From Anaerolineae bacterium (GTDB lineage: Bacteria; Chloroflexota; Anaerolineae; Aggregatilineales; Phototrophicaceae): DNA of 64,000 bases. Position 1 is the stretch's first letter. Every line of letters starts with the position of its first letter. The notes under the pieces were generated by a model, which was not told where the DNA came from, did not search any database, and worked only from the letters and a program-made list of their open reading frames with translations. Both the position numbers and the translations under genes were made by a program. This document shows positions 1 through 8,730 of the stretch, piece by piece. Where the stretch lies: NCBI GenBank assembly GCA_022823945.1, contig JAJEBK010000009.1:1-64000 (forward strand), read 5' to 3'.

Positions 1-31
1 AATCCCTCCCCCATAAAGAGGGAGGGATTTT
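1..31 (+). repeat. Repeat module B, hairpin with T-run (terminator-like)
   Basis: An 8-bp inverted repeat (TCCCTCCC, 9-nt loop, GGGAGGGA) is followed directly by TTTT. Its reverse complement recurs at 46967-46994 with a one-base difference. On the + strand it could terminate a gene lying left of the window; its repeat nature is the firmer claim. Confidence 0.6.
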
Positions 32-52
32 CCGTCGCTTTGAGCGGGCTGC

Positions 53-73
53 GGGCGAGTCGTCGCCTCGCCC
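53..73. repeat. Repeat module C hairpin, copy 1
   Basis: GGGCGAG, a 7-nt loop, then CTCGCCC form a perfect 7-bp stem, followed by CCTACGAC. A second copy at 63415-63435 has GGACGAG and CTCGTCC, so one base pair has changed on both sides and pairing is kept. Confidence 0.6.
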
Positions 74-101
74 CTACGACCCACAGGTTCTTCGGGCGTT
101 T

Positions 102-148
102 GCTCCCCTTCCCTCATTTTGGGGGCAAGGGGCTGGGGGATGGGGGCA
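102..148 (-). repeat. Repeat module A, copy 1
   Basis: A 47-base G/C-tract-rich sequence identical, in reverse complement, to 46903-46949. It lies next to module B in both places, with module C inserted between A and B only here. Confidence 0.75.
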
Positions 149-229
149 ATGTCCGCCCTGCCAAGACTGCGCTGCGCACCTATTTGAATTCACATAACAA
201 GATTTGATCACACCCGCCTGAGCGCGCGC

Positions 230-259
230 TTGCCACCACCGCCGCAAATCGTCTATACT
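230..259 (+). promoter_or_regulatory. polA promoter
   Basis: TTGCCA at 230-235 and TATACT at 254-259 are separated by 18 bp. Transcription would start near 266, leaving a leader of about 30 nt before the TTG start of polA. Confidence 0.5.
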
Positions 260-296
260 CTGCGCCACTATTCGCGCGGCTGTATGGGCAGTTGTC

Positions 297-3089
297 TTGG
301 AACAGCGACCGGTTCTATATCTCATTGATGGGCATGCGCTGGCTTATCGTAGCTTCTTTGCGCTGCAGCGGGCTGGTTTTGTAACCTCGTCTGGCGAAAG
401 CACCAGCGCCGTCTATGGCTTCAGCGCGACGCTGTTGACCATCTATGAGAAGTTCCAGCCCAAATATCTGGCGGTGACTTTCGACAAAGGGCTCAGCGGA
501 CGCGAAGAATTTTATCCCGGCTACAAATCGTCCCGGCCGCCCATGCCGCCCGACCTGAAAGCCCAGTTTGAGCGCATCTTCGAGCTGGTGGCTGCTTTCA
601 ACATCCCGCAGCTGACCATGCCAAATATGGAAGCGGATGACATTCTGGGCACGATCAGCCGCCAGGCAGTCGAGCAAGGCTTGGATGTGCATATTGCCAC
701 GGGCGACCGCGACATCTTGCAGCTGCTGGGACCGCATGTGCGCGTGCAGCTTCCCCAGCGCCGCGGCGATGACCTGGTTTATGACGAAGCTGCCTTCCGC
801 GAGCGATATGCAATCGAACCGAGCCAGTTGATCGAACTGAAAGCGCTCATGGGCGACAGCTCCGATGACATCCCTGGCGTGGCGGGCATCGGCGAAAAGT
901 CGGCGACCAAGCTCTTGGGGCAATATCGGGACCTGGAAGATATCTACGCGCATCTCGACGATCACGGCACGCGCGTGCGCAACTGCCTCATCAGAGGCAA
1001 GGACATGGCTTTTCTGAGTCGCCGGCTGGCCACCATCATGCGCGACCTGGATATCAAGCTGGATCTGGATGCCTGTGTCTTGGGCGACTTTGAGCTGAAG
1101 GCGGTCGATGAAGTATTTTCCAGGTTGGAATTCCGGTCGCATCGTGAGCGCGTGCACAAGCTGCACGGCTCGCTGCATGGCGACGAAGCGATTGGCATCG
1201 TCAAAGCCGAGGATGTGGTCGAAACGGTCACCGTGCGCGACCAACCGGCGTTGGCTGACCTGGTTAAGACGCTCAATCGCGCCGAGATGATCGCCTTCGA
1301 CACTGAAACGACCGGCATCGACCAAATGGCCGCCGAGCTGGTGGGCATCGCGCTGGCGGTGACTGGCGAGCGCGGCTATTACATCCCCGTCAATCACCGC
1401 GCCAGCGACGGAGATGGGCAGTCCAGCATGTTTAACGAGCCAGTTGGCGACCAGTTGCCCCTGGACGAAGTGATCTCCGCGCTGCGTCCTCCGCTGGAAA
1501 ACCCGGCGATCCCCAAGGTCGCGCACAATGCCATTTATGATGTGATCATCTTGCAACGGTATGGTATCGATGTCGCGCCTATCGCCTTTGATACGTTGTT
1601 GGCGGAATGGCTCAGCAACCCCATCAGCAAGTTTCTCAAGCTCAAGACCTTGGTGGCGCACGCGCTGGATGTGCAGATGACCGAGATTGACGAACTGCTG
1701 GGCAAGGGCAAAGACCAGAAGACGATGAGCCAGATCGATATCGAAATGGCCGCTCCCTATGCCGCCGCCGATGCCAGTATGACCTGGCGACTCGTCCAGC
1801 CCCTGCGCGACAAGCTGAAGAACGAGGGCGTGACCACGCTGTATCACAAGCTGGAACTGCCACTCATCCCCATCATCAGCCAGATGCAGCGCAAAGGCGT
1901 ATCGCTGGATGTCGACTTCCTGCGCGCTATGAGCGACCAGCAGCGCGAAAGCCTGTCGGAGCTGCAAGCGCAAATCTTTGAGCTGGGCGGCGGCAAATTC
2001 AATATCAACAGCCCCAAACAGCTAAACGAAGTGCTCTTTGGCAGACTCGGCTTGCCGACCGAAGGGCTAAATCGAACCAAGCTGGGTTTCTCGACCGACA
2101 CCAACACCCTGCAAAAATTGCGGCGCGAGCACGAAATCATCGAATTGATCGAAGGCTTCCGCGAGCTTTCCAAATTGAAGAGCACTTATGTGGATGCGCT
2201 GCCCACGCTGGTCAATCCGCGCACCGGTCGCCTGCACACCAGTTACAACCAGACGGGCGCAGCCACCGGCAGATTCAGCAGCAGCAACCCCAACCTGCAA
2301 AACATTCCCAACCGCACAGAGATGGGGCGGCAGGTGCGCCGCGCCTTTGTCGCGCCACCCGGTTATGGCTTTCTGGCTGTCGACTACAATCAGATCGAGC
2401 TGCGGGTCATGGCGCATATCAGCGAAGATGACACCTTGATCGAGGCTTTTCAGGACGGACTGGATATTCATCGTGCCACCGCCGCGGCAGTATTTGGAAT
2501 CGGCCTGGACGAAGTGAACGACGAGCAGCGCGACTTTGCCAAGCGCGTGAACTTTGGCCTGTGTTATGGGCAGGGCGCATTTGGGCTGGCCAGTCAAACG
2601 GGCTTGACGCGATCCGAAGCCCAGTCTTTCATTGATGCCTACTTCGCCGAGATGCCCGGCGTAAAGCGTTATATTGACGAGACCCGCGCGCGTGTGTGGG
2701 AGCACGGCTATACCGAAACGCTCTATGGACGGCGGCGCAGCTATCCACAGATCAAAGCGGGACGGCGAACTCGTGGCGCGGGCAACGAAGAACGCGCCGC
2801 CATCAATATGCCCATTCAGGGAACAGCCGCCGATATCTTGAAGCAATCCATGATCAATCTGGATGCGCGCCTGCGCGATGCAGGCTGCGATGCCGCGATG
2901 ATCTTGCAAGTGCATGACGAGCTGGTGCTGGAAGTGCGCGAAGACGAATTGGCAGCGATCGGTCCTCTGGTGGTAGAGACCATGGAAGCTGCCTTGCCCG
3001 ATGGCAAACCCCTGCGCGTCCCGCTCAAAGCCAAAGCCAGCTGGGGCGGCAACTGGCGCGACATGCTCGAGCTAACAGCAGCGCCTTGA
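297..3089 (+). CDS. polA: DNA polymerase I
   Basis: Three-domain repair and replication polymerase of 930 residues, full length for the family. The N-terminal 5'-3' exonuclease covers roughly residues 1-290. The 3'-5' proofreading domain looks active: Exo I DTETTG at 335-340, Exo II HNAIYD at 410-415 and Exo III Tyr488/Asp492 are all present. The polymerase domain has motif A with Asp696, motif B with Arg745, Lys749, Phe753 and Tyr757, and motif C His873-Asp874-Glu875. Phe at 753, where some family members have Tyr, is the residue that discriminates against dideoxynucleotides. The start is TTG at 297, since no in-frame ATG precedes the conserved LYLIDGHALAYR segment. A good promoter ends 38 bp upstream, and argF follows after 34 bp, possibly on the same transcript. 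Confidence 0.97.
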   Translation: MEQRPVLYLIDGHALAYRSFFALQRAGFVTSSGESTSAVYGFSATLLTIYEKFQPKYLAVTFDKGLSGREEFYPGYKSSRPPMPPDLKAQFERIFELVAAFNIPQLTMPNMEADDILGTISRQAVEQGLDVHIATGDRDILQLLGPHVRVQLPQRRGDDLVYDEAAFRERYAIEPSQLIELKALMGDSSDDIPGVAGIGEKSATKLLGQYRDLEDIYAHLDDHGTRVRNCLIRGKDMAFLSRRLATIMRDLDIKLDLDACVLGDFELKAVDEVFSRLEFRSHRERVHKLHGSLHGDEAIGIVKAEDVVETVTVRDQPALADLVKTLNRAEMIAFDTETTGIDQMAAELVGIALAVTGERGYYIPVNHRASDGDGQSSMFNEPVGDQLPLDEVISALRPPLENPAIPKVAHNAIYDVIILQRYGIDVAPIAFDTLLAEWLSNPISKFLKLKTLVAHALDVQMTEIDELLGKGKDQKTMSQIDIEMAAPYAAADASMTWRLVQPLRDKLKNEGVTTLYHKLELPLIPIISQMQRKGVSLDVDFLRAMSDQQRESLSELQAQIFELGGGKFNINSPKQLNEVLFGRLGLPTEGLNRTKLGFSTDTNTLQKLRREHEIIELIEGFRELSKLKSTYVDALPTLVNPRTGRLHTSYNQTGAATGRFSSSNPNLQNIPNRTEMGRQVRRAFVAPPGYGFLAVDYNQIELRVMAHISEDDTLIEAFQDGLDIHRATAAAVFGIGLDEVNDEQRDFAKRVNFGLCYGQGAFGLASQTGLTRSEAQSFIDAYFAEMPGVKRYIDETRARVWEHGYTETLYGRRRSYPQIKAGRRTRGAGNEERAAINMPIQGTAADILKQSMINLDARLRDAGCDAAMILQVHDELVLEVREDELAAIGPLVVETMEAALPDGKPLRVPLKAKASWGGNWRDMLELTAAP

Positions 3090-3123
3090 TTAATAACCTG
3101 ACACGAACTGGCAAACATGACCG

Positions 3124-4041
3124 ATGAAGCACTTTCTTGATTTGGCGGCTTGTAGCAAAGACGAATTGCGCGACTATATTGACTTGGCGCTGCAATTGAA
3201 GGCAGAGTGGCGCGCCGGCGGCAACCAGCCTATTCTGCGCGGCAAGACCCTGGGTATGATCTTTCAAAAACCATCGCTGCGCACGCGGGTTTCTTTTGAG
3301 ATGGGTATGAAGCACCTGGGTGGCGATGCCATCATGCTCGGTCCGAACGAGATCGGCCTGGGCGTCCGCGAAAGCGTGCCCGATGTGGCGCGGGTGCTTT
3401 CCAGCTATGTGCAGGGGATTATGGCGCGCGTTTATGACCACAGCGATGTCTTGCAGTTGGCTCGGTATTCGCGCGTGCCCGTCATCAATGGCTTGAGCGA
3501 CGACTACCATCCCTGCCAGGCGCTGGCGGATATATTGACCATCCGCGAGCATTTTGGGGCGCTGCAGGGCATCAAGCTGGCTTTTGTTGGCGATGGCAAC
3601 AATGTAGCGGCTTCTGTCGCGCTGGCTTGCGCCCAGTTCGGGCTGGACTTTCGCATCGCCACCCCCGAAGGCTACGAAATGAAACCGCATATTCGCGAAC
3701 AAGCGCTGGAAATCGCCGCGCAAAACGGCACCTCGCTGCTCATGTGCACGCGCCCGGAAATGGCGCTGGCCGATGCCGATGTCGTCTATACCGACACCTG
3801 GATCAGCATGGGACAAGAGGCAGAAGCGGCCGAGCGCATTGATGAATTCAAGGCCTTGCAAGTCAATGCCCGAATGCTGGGTCATGCCAAGCCCGACGCC
3901 ATCGTTATGCACTGCTTGCCAGCCCACCGCGGGCACGAAATCACCGATGACATGATGGACGGTCCACAATCGCGCGTCTTTGAACAGGCGGAAAATCGGC
4001 TGCATGCCCAGAAAGCCATTCTGGCGCGCCTGCTGGTTTAG
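3124..4041 (+). CDS. argF: Ornithine carbamoyltransferase
   Basis: Transfers the carbamoyl group of carbamoyl phosphate to ornithine, giving citrulline in arginine synthesis; a cytoplasmic trimer in the family. The 305-residue protein carries the carbamoyl-phosphate site FQKPSLRTRVSFE near residue 42, the HPCQALAD motif and the ornithine-side HCLPAHRGHE motif near residue 260. The SLRTR form and the HCLPA motif separate it from aspartate carbamoyltransferase. No other arginine gene is nearby. It follows polA by 34 bp with no obvious promoter, so read-through is likely. The gap to cdaA (117 bp) holds its own -10-like element and two hairpins. ATG at 3124 gives the family's usual N-terminus; the ATG at 3117 is out of frame. 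Confidence 0.97.
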   Translation: MKHFLDLAACSKDELRDYIDLALQLKAEWRAGGNQPILRGKTLGMIFQKPSLRTRVSFEMGMKHLGGDAIMLGPNEIGLGVRESVPDVARVLSSYVQGIMARVYDHSDVLQLARYSRVPVINGLSDDYHPCQALADILTIREHFGALQGIKLAFVGDGNNVAASVALACAQFGLDFRIATPEGYEMKPHIREQALEIAAQNGTSLLMCTRPEMALADADVVYTDTWISMGQEAEAAERIDEFKALQVNARMLGHAKPDAIVMHCLPAHRGHEITDDMMDGPQSRVFEQAENRLHAQKAILARLLV

Positions 4042-4081
4042 TGCCGCTGTCGACAACGCGTCTGCCGAATTGATGTTAGAA

Positions 4082-4087
4082 TATGAT
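4082..4087 (+). promoter_or_regulatory. Possible -10 element for cdaA
   Basis: TATGAT lies 72 bp before the GTG start of cdaA. I cannot find a convincing -35 at 16 to 18 bp, so this is a weak call. If real, the transcript would begin inside the palindrome at 4090-4104. Confidence 0.25.
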
Positions 4088-4089
4088 AA

Positions 4090-4118
4090 CTTGCGCTGCG
4101 CAAGCGGGTTTCCGCTTG
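4090..4118 (+). promoter_or_regulatory. Two overlapping inverted repeats in the argF-cdaA gap
   Basis: CTTGCGC-T-GCGCAAG (4090-4104) is a perfect palindrome. It shares its last four bases with CAAGCGG-GTTT-CCGCTTG (4101-4118), a perfect 7-bp hairpin with a 4-nt loop. No T-run follows, so a simple terminator is unlikely. The two structures cannot both form fully in RNA. Confidence 0.5.
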
Positions 4119-4158
4119 TAGATAGGGCAGCGCTGACCAATTATTTGGAAGATGCCTC

Positions 4159-5034
4159 GTGGAACAAGTACTGGTCATTCTGGAGAGCCTCGCCCTGACC
4201 GATGTCGTTGATATCGCCATTGTGACATTGCTTTTCTACAGCATCAGTTTGCTCTTTCGCGGCACGCAGGCGGTTGCGCTTTTTCGCGGCATCGCGCTGT
4301 TGGCGATCGGCTTGATCAGTGTGGCGGCGGCGCTGCGGCTGCAAGCGCTGAGTTGGCTGCTGGCGAACAGTTTGACCGCCCTGGTCATTGCGATTCCGGT
4401 TATCTTTCAGCCCGAGATCCGCCGCGTGCTGGAGAGGCTGGGGCGCAGCGCATTCTTTGGCACTCGCCTGGCACCAGAAGCCACGCGGGTCTCGGTGATA
4501 GACGAGATCTATAAAGCCACAAGCAAACTGAGCAGTCGCCGCCATGGCGCGCTCATTGTGCTGCAGCGCAACAGCAGCTTGCAAGAATATATTCGCACCG
4601 GCGTTGGCCTGGAAGCGGTCGTCACGGCTGACTTGCTGGCTACGCTCTTTTGGCCCCGCACCGAGCTGCACGATGGCGCGGTCATCATTGATGACACGGG
4701 TCAGATCGCCGCGGCTTCTTGTGTTTTGCCCATCACAGCCAGCCGCAACCTGCCCAATCCCAACCTGGGCACACGCCACCGGGCGGCAGTCGGCATCAGC
4801 GAAGTGGGCGATGCGCTCTGCGTGGTTGTATCCGAAGAGACTGGCAAGATTTCGCTCACCAATGGCGGACGCATGATCCTCGACCTGGATGCGCAGCGCT
4901 TGCAGCTGATCCTGGGTGGCGTCTATGGACCTGACCAAGCCGACCAGTTGCCTCTTGCCAAGCGCGTGCGTGAACTGCGAGACGATTTTCTGCTGCGCCT
5001 ACAGACGCGCCGCCGACAAGGGGCACAAACATGA
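4159..5034 (+). CDS. cdaA: Diadenylate cyclase CdaA
   Basis: Makes the second messenger cyclic-di-AMP from two ATP, at the membrane. The 291-residue protein has three N-terminal membrane segments (about residues 10-85) and then a DisA_N cyclase domain. Both catalytic signatures are intact: Asp172-Gly173-Ala174 and Arg206-His207-Arg208. Start is GTG at 4159, chosen because it gives the usual short N-terminus; the ATG seven bases upstream is out of frame. Its stop overlaps the cdaR start by 4 nt (ATGA), so the two are translationally coupled. The family normally occurs with CdaR and often GlmM; glmM is absent here. Confidence 0.95.
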   Translation: MEQVLVILESLALTDVVDIAIVTLLFYSISLLFRGTQAVALFRGIALLAIGLISVAAALRLQALSWLLANSLTALVIAIPVIFQPEIRRVLERLGRSAFFGTRLAPEATRVSVIDEIYKATSKLSSRRHGALIVLQRNSSLQEYIRTGVGLEAVVTADLLATLFWPRTELHDGAVIIDDTGQIAAASCVLPITASRNLPNPNLGTRHRAAVGISEVGDALCVVVSEETGKISLTNGGRMILDLDAQRLQLILGGVYGPDQADQLPLAKRVRELRDDFLLRLQTRRRQGAQT

Positions 5035-6323
5035 TCCGGCGCTGGGCACAGACAAACGCCGCTGGCAACTTGCTCTGGCTGGCGGTTTCGCTGCTGCTGG
5101 CGACCGGCGTCTGGTATATCGCGGTTACTTCTGCCGACCCCATCCAACAGCGGCGCTTTTCCAGCGTGCCCATCCAGTTTGTGGAAAGCGCCTCGGCTGT
5201 CATGACCAGCAGCTCCGCCCGCGCGGCGATTGTCACCGTGCAAGGCTCGCAAACCTCCCTGCCGCGGTTGGTTGAAGAAATCGAAGTGCGCGCCGAATTG
5301 TCTCGATTGGGACCAGGCACCCATACTGTGCCGCTGCATGTCAGCGTCGCGCCCAATACCTCAGACAGCATCCGCAGACCTGTGCTGCGCATCCAGCCAG
5401 TGCAGATCGTGGTCGAGCTGGAGCCGATCGAATCGCGCGATATGGCTATCGAGATCGCCATCATCAATCCGCCGCCAATCGGCTATCGCCATGACGAACC
5501 GCAGTTGGATATTGACCAGGTGGTGGTTATCAGCGCAGCCAGCCGCATGTCACAAGTCGCGGCTATTCGCGGCGAGCTCGACTTGTCCGCCAGCCGCAGC
5601 CCACTCGAACAAGAAGTCCGCCTGCATGCGGTAGATGCCGAAGGCGACCGGGTGAGCGGCGTGACACTGAGCCCACAGTCGGTTCGGGTTTCCGTGCGCG
5701 TAACGCGGCGCGACGACATCCGCCAATTTCCAGTGCGACCCAATATCCTGTTGCACACGCTGGCCGAGGGCTTCTTGTTCAAAGATTACAGCTATGACCC
5801 TGCCTCTATCTTCATTAGCGGCGCGCCCGAGCAGTTGGCGCAGCTTTCTGATACCCTGCTTACTGAGCGAATCAGCCTGGAGGGGCATCAAGAGAAGTTC
5901 GAGGCGACTGTTCCCATCTTGCTGCCCGACGATGATTTGTTCGTCATGGGCGGCAACAACAACATCACGGTCGCTATTGACATCATTCCCATCATTGTTT
6001 CGCGCCAGATCGACAGCATTGATGTCGACCATTTTGGCTTGAACGGGCGATTCGCGGTGGCTATCGCACCCAGGACTGTGTCTGCCATAGTCAATGGTCC
6101 GGTTGTGCTGGTCGATCCGCTGACTGCCGCCGATATCCAGGTCAGTGTCGACTTGGATGGGCTCGCGCCCGGCGTATACGACCTAGCGCCGTCTATCGCT
6201 ATCAACCAAGGCGAACTCAGCGAGGCAAATGTATCGCTTTCGCCGTCCGTCCTGAATGTCGAGATCATCTCGCCCGCAGCCAACGACGACGAGCCCGAGG
6301 CTGAAGCGCTGACGGAAGGCTAG
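5031..6323 (+). CDS. cdaR: CdaR-type YbbR-domain protein
   Basis: Membrane-anchored partner and modulator of CdaA in the known cdaA-cdaR arrangement. The 430-residue protein has one N-terminal membrane segment (about residues 14-33) and a long extracytoplasmic part made of repeated beta-rich YbbR units, recognisable from recurring IQFVESAS/VPLHVSVAP and VDLDGLAPGVY-type segments. It overlaps cdaA by 4 nt. The sequence is acidic at its C-terminus (DDEPEAEALTEG). The family has no catalytic residues. The assignment rests on the domain pattern plus position; the number of repeats (probably four) is an estimate by eye. Confidence 0.88.
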   Translation: MIRRWAQTNAAGNLLWLAVSLLLATGVWYIAVTSADPIQQRRFSSVPIQFVESASAVMTSSSARAAIVTVQGSQTSLPRLVEEIEVRAELSRLGPGTHTVPLHVSVAPNTSDSIRRPVLRIQPVQIVVELEPIESRDMAIEIAIINPPPIGYRHDEPQLDIDQVVVISAASRMSQVAAIRGELDLSASRSPLEQEVRLHAVDAEGDRVSGVTLSPQSVRVSVRVTRRDDIRQFPVRPNILLHTLAEGFLFKDYSYDPASIFISGAPEQLAQLSDTLLTERISLEGHQEKFEATVPILLPDDDLFVMGGNNNITVAIDIIPIIVSRQIDSIDVDHFGLNGRFAVAIAPRTVSAIVNGPVVLVDPLTAADIQVSVDLDGLAPGVYDLAPSIAINQGELSEANVSLSPSVLNVEIISPAANDDEPEAEALTEG

Positions 6324-6332
6324 ACAGGCTGT

Positions 6333-6375
6333 GTCTGCCAATTGTGCCGCGCGCAGACTACAATTTGTGGCAGAC
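6333..6375 (+). promoter_or_regulatory. der upstream region: promoter inside a long hairpin
   Basis: GTCTGCCAATTGT (6333-6345) pairs with ACAATT and GGCAGAC (6360-6375), with a 3-nt bulge and a 14-nt loop. A promoter-like pair, CTGCCA at 6335-6340 and TACAAT at 6359-6364 with an 18-bp spacer, lies within the same bases. Transcription would start about 30 bp before der. Confidence 0.4.
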
Positions 6376-6401
6376 GAGCGTATGTGGAGCGTCCAGCGCT
6401 G

Positions 6402-7787
6402 ATGGCACAGAAACCGATTGTCGCCCTGGTGGGCAGACCCAATGTGGGCAAGAGCACACTCTTCAACCGACTGGTCGGCGAGCGGCTGGCAGTCACGCAC
6501 GAGATGCCCGGCACGACGCGTGATCGTCTGCATGGCGAGTCCTTCTGGACGGGCAGCGCTTTTCAGGTAATCGACACGGGCGGCATTGAAGTCTACCAGC
6601 CGAGCGGGGCGCGCGATGAATCGCCACTGGCAGAGGGCAGCGCAGCATTTGTGGCTGAGATCATTGAACAGGCGCTGATCGCCATTGCCGATGCCGATGT
6701 CATCATTCTGCTGGTCGATGCGCAAGTCGGCGTAACGGCGGCTGATGAAGCGATCGCCGAGATCTTGCGCCGCAGCGATAAACCTGTGCTGGTGGCCGCC
6801 AACAAAATCGACGATCGCCGCTTTCTGGACGAAGCCTATGACTTCTATAGCCTGGGTTTGGATGCCGTCGTTGGCATCAGCGCTATTCACGGCTTGGGCG
6901 TCGGCGACTTGCTGGACGAGCTGGTGGGCCGCCTGGACGCGCTGGTTGATGACAGCGAAGATGAAGACGACGACCATCTCAAGATCGCCATTGTGGGCAG
7001 ACCCAACGCCGGCAAGAGCACTTTGCTCAACAATCTCATCGGCGCCGAACGCGCCATTGTCAGCGAAGTCGCCGGCACAACCCGCGATGCCATCGATACC
7101 AACATCACCTGGCATGGCGAACAAATTACATTGATCGACACAGCAGGCATCCGCCGCAGGGGCCGCATTGAAGCGGGCGTCGAACGTTACAGCGTCATCC
7201 GCGCCATGAAAGCGATCGCGCGCAGCGATGTGGCGCTGTTGGTTATTGATGCGCAGTTGGGCGTTACCGAACAGGATGAGCACATCGCCGGTTATATCAT
7301 TGACGAATACAAGAGCCTGGTCATCGTGATCAACAAGTGGGACGCGCTGGAAAAAGACTCGCATACGATGCACGGTTTCATCGAAACTATTCGCGACCGG
7401 CTGCATTTTGTACGATATGCGCCGATTATCTTCATCAGCGCGCTGGCAGGACAGCGGATCCATCAGGTGCTGGAAGTTGCGCATCGTGTCTGGGAGGCGC
7501 GTTTCGTGCGCATGCCAACAGCCGATGTCAACAAGCTGTTGCGCGAGGCGGTCGAAAAACATCCACCACACGCCAAAGGCAACAAACGGCTGAAATTTCT
7601 GTATGCCTCGCAGGTGCGCACCGACCCGCCGTTGATCCTCTTTCATGTCAACGATCCGCGCCAAGTGCATTTCACTTACAAGCGCTATTTGGAGAACCAA
7701 TTTCGCGAAGCATTCGAATTTGAAGGCACGCCCATTCGCATGAGCTTTCGTTCGCGCGACAACAAGCGGGCGTTTGAGCCAGGATAG
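6402..7787 (+). CDS. der: Ribosome-assembly GTPase Der (EngA)
   Basis: Essential GTPase for 50S subunit maturation, built of two G domains and a KH-like C-terminal domain. The 461-residue protein starts MAQKPIVALV. P-loop 1 is GRPNVGKST (residues 11-19) and P-loop 2, GRPNAGKST, lies near residue 198. Each G domain has its switch DTGG or DTAG segment and the NKxD base-recognition motif (NKIDD and NKWDA). An acidic linker (DDSEDEDDD) joins the G domains, as is common in the family. I take ATG at 6402 and not the in-frame start 60 bp upstream, because P-loop 1 then falls at its normal place. Confidence 0.97.
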   Translation: MAQKPIVALVGRPNVGKSTLFNRLVGERLAVTHEMPGTTRDRLHGESFWTGSAFQVIDTGGIEVYQPSGARDESPLAEGSAAFVAEIIEQALIAIADADVIILLVDAQVGVTAADEAIAEILRRSDKPVLVAANKIDDRRFLDEAYDFYSLGLDAVVGISAIHGLGVGDLLDELVGRLDALVDDSEDEDDDHLKIAIVGRPNAGKSTLLNNLIGAERAIVSEVAGTTRDAIDTNITWHGEQITLIDTAGIRRRGRIEAGVERYSVIRAMKAIARSDVALLVIDAQLGVTEQDEHIAGYIIDEYKSLVIVINKWDALEKDSHTMHGFIETIRDRLHFVRYAPIIFISALAGQRIHQVLEVAHRVWEARFVRMPTADVNKLLREAVEKHPPHAKGNKRLKFLYASQVRTDPPLILFHVNDPRQVHFTYKRYLENQFREAFEFEGTPIRMSFRSRDNKRAFEPG

Positions 7788-7814
7788 CGCAGCGATTTTG
7801 GTCGGGCTTTTGCA

Positions 7815-7843
7815 TTGCGATAGCTGGCGGGCAAACCTATAAT
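7815..7843 (+). promoter_or_regulatory. lepB promoter
   Basis: TTGCGA at 7815-7820 and a consensus TATAAT at 7838-7843, with 17 bp between them. Start of transcription near 7850, about 32 nt before the TTG start of lepB. This is the closest match to the sigma70 consensus in the window. Confidence 0.65.
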
Positions 7844-7881
7844 CGGCGAGTCGTCAATCCTGCGCGCAAAGGGAAGTTCAG

Positions 7882-8448
7882 TTGGTCAGTCACACGGGCG
7901 ATCTGCCACGACCGCGCTTGAAGACGCCGGGTTTGCTGATGGAGTTGGTCGGCACTGTCGTGTTTGTGCTGGCGGTCACCGTGCTTTTTGACCTGGCGAT
8001 ACCGCGTTCGCTGGTCGATGGGCACAGCATGGAGCCGACTTTCTATGGCCATGACCGGCTGGTGGTCAGTCGCGTGCATTATCTGCTGAGCCAGCCCGCG
8101 CGCGGCGATATCGTGGTCTTCAACTCGCTGCGACCCAGTGAGGCGGCGCGCGGCGTCATGCTAATCAAGCGCATCGTTGGCTTGCCGGGCGATTCAGTTG
8201 TGATCCGCGATCGCCAGGTGCATATCAATGGCGTGGCGCTTGCCGAGCCCTACATCAAAGAACCCTGTGGGCGACGCTGCCGTGATGACGAATGGACCCT
8301 GGCCGCGGACGAATACTTCGTTATGGGCGACAACCGCAACAACAGCAACGATTCGCGCGCGTTTGGACCCGTACCCTTGCGCCACATCGTTGGCGAGGTC
8401 ATCTTCCGCTATTTTCCGCTGCATGCCATCGGGCTGATCGCCCAGTGA
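7882..8448 (+). CDS. lepB: Signal peptidase I
   Basis: Membrane serine protease that removes Sec and Tat signal peptides, of which several are encoded nearby. The 188-residue protein has a single N-terminal membrane anchor (about residues 20-40) and the Ser-Lys dyad: Ser49 in GHSMEPT and Lys96 in LIKRIVGLPGD. The later family boxes (VMGDNRNNSNDSR, FGPVP) are present. It is a short, single-anchor form. Start is TTG at 7882 preceded by GGGAAG; no ATG gives a better N-terminus. It has its own strong promoter, and the zinc-ribbon gene follows after 10 bp. Confidence 0.95.
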   Translation: MVSHTGDLPRPRLKTPGLLMELVGTVVFVLAVTVLFDLAIPRSLVDGHSMEPTFYGHDRLVVSRVHYLLSQPARGDIVVFNSLRPSEAARGVMLIKRIVGLPGDSVVIRDRQVHINGVALAEPYIKEPCGRRCRDDEWTLAADEYFVMGDNRNNSNDSRAFGPVPLRHIVGEVIFRYFPLHAIGLIAQ

Positions 8449-8458
8449 GGTGGCGTTC

Positions 8459-8725
8459 ATGACTGCCAAAGCTCCCGGTTACGCTTGCCCGCGCTGCACA
8501 GTCGGACGTTGCACACCACAGCGCACGACTTTCTGCGACATGGTGCACGATCAGTTGTTGAGCATTCCTAATGTACTCGCCCATATCTGCGATGTCTGCA
8601 ACTTTGTCGAATTCGATCAAGAGCTGCTCGATACCTTGTGGGAAAATCTTTACAGCGGCACCCCCCGCGAAGAACTTGTGCCAGCTGTCTCATCAAAACG
8701 CAGCCCGACATTCGGCGAAGGGTAG
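8459..8725 (+). CDS. Small zinc-ribbon protein, YgiT-like
   Basis: 88 residues with two CxxC-type pairs (CPRC near residue 11 and CDVC near residue 45) separated by about 30 residues. This is the pattern of small zinc-ribbon proteins such as the YgiT antitoxin N-domain (CPxC, then VPxxxCxxC). Here the second pair sits in PNVLAHICDVC, close to that consensus. No MqsR-like toxin and no helix-turn-helix lies next to it. ATG at 8459 has GAGG about 8 bp before it and is preferred over GTG at 8450. It sits 10 bp after lepB and 5 bp before the aldolase gene. Function unknown; zinc binding is inferred from the cysteines. Confidence 0.7.
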   Translation: MTAKAPGYACPRCTVGRCTPQRTTFCDMVHDQLLSIPNVLAHICDVCNFVEFDQELLDTLWENLYSGTPREELVPAVSSKRSPTFGEG

Positions 8726-8730
8726 CGCAA

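Larger units (their letters stand above)
1..296. other. Intergenic region upstream of polA: repeat modules plus polA promoter
   Basis: No credible gene. It holds repeat module B (1-27, a stem-loop followed by a T run), hairpin module C (53-73), repeat module A (102-148) and then the polA promoter (230-259). The short reading frames here have no protein character. Confidence 0.7.

Noticed and set aside
315-1973. Minus-strand open frame of about 550 codons opposite polA
   Set aside because: Antisense of a well conserved gene; GC-rich codon use keeps the opposite frame open. No motif or start signal.
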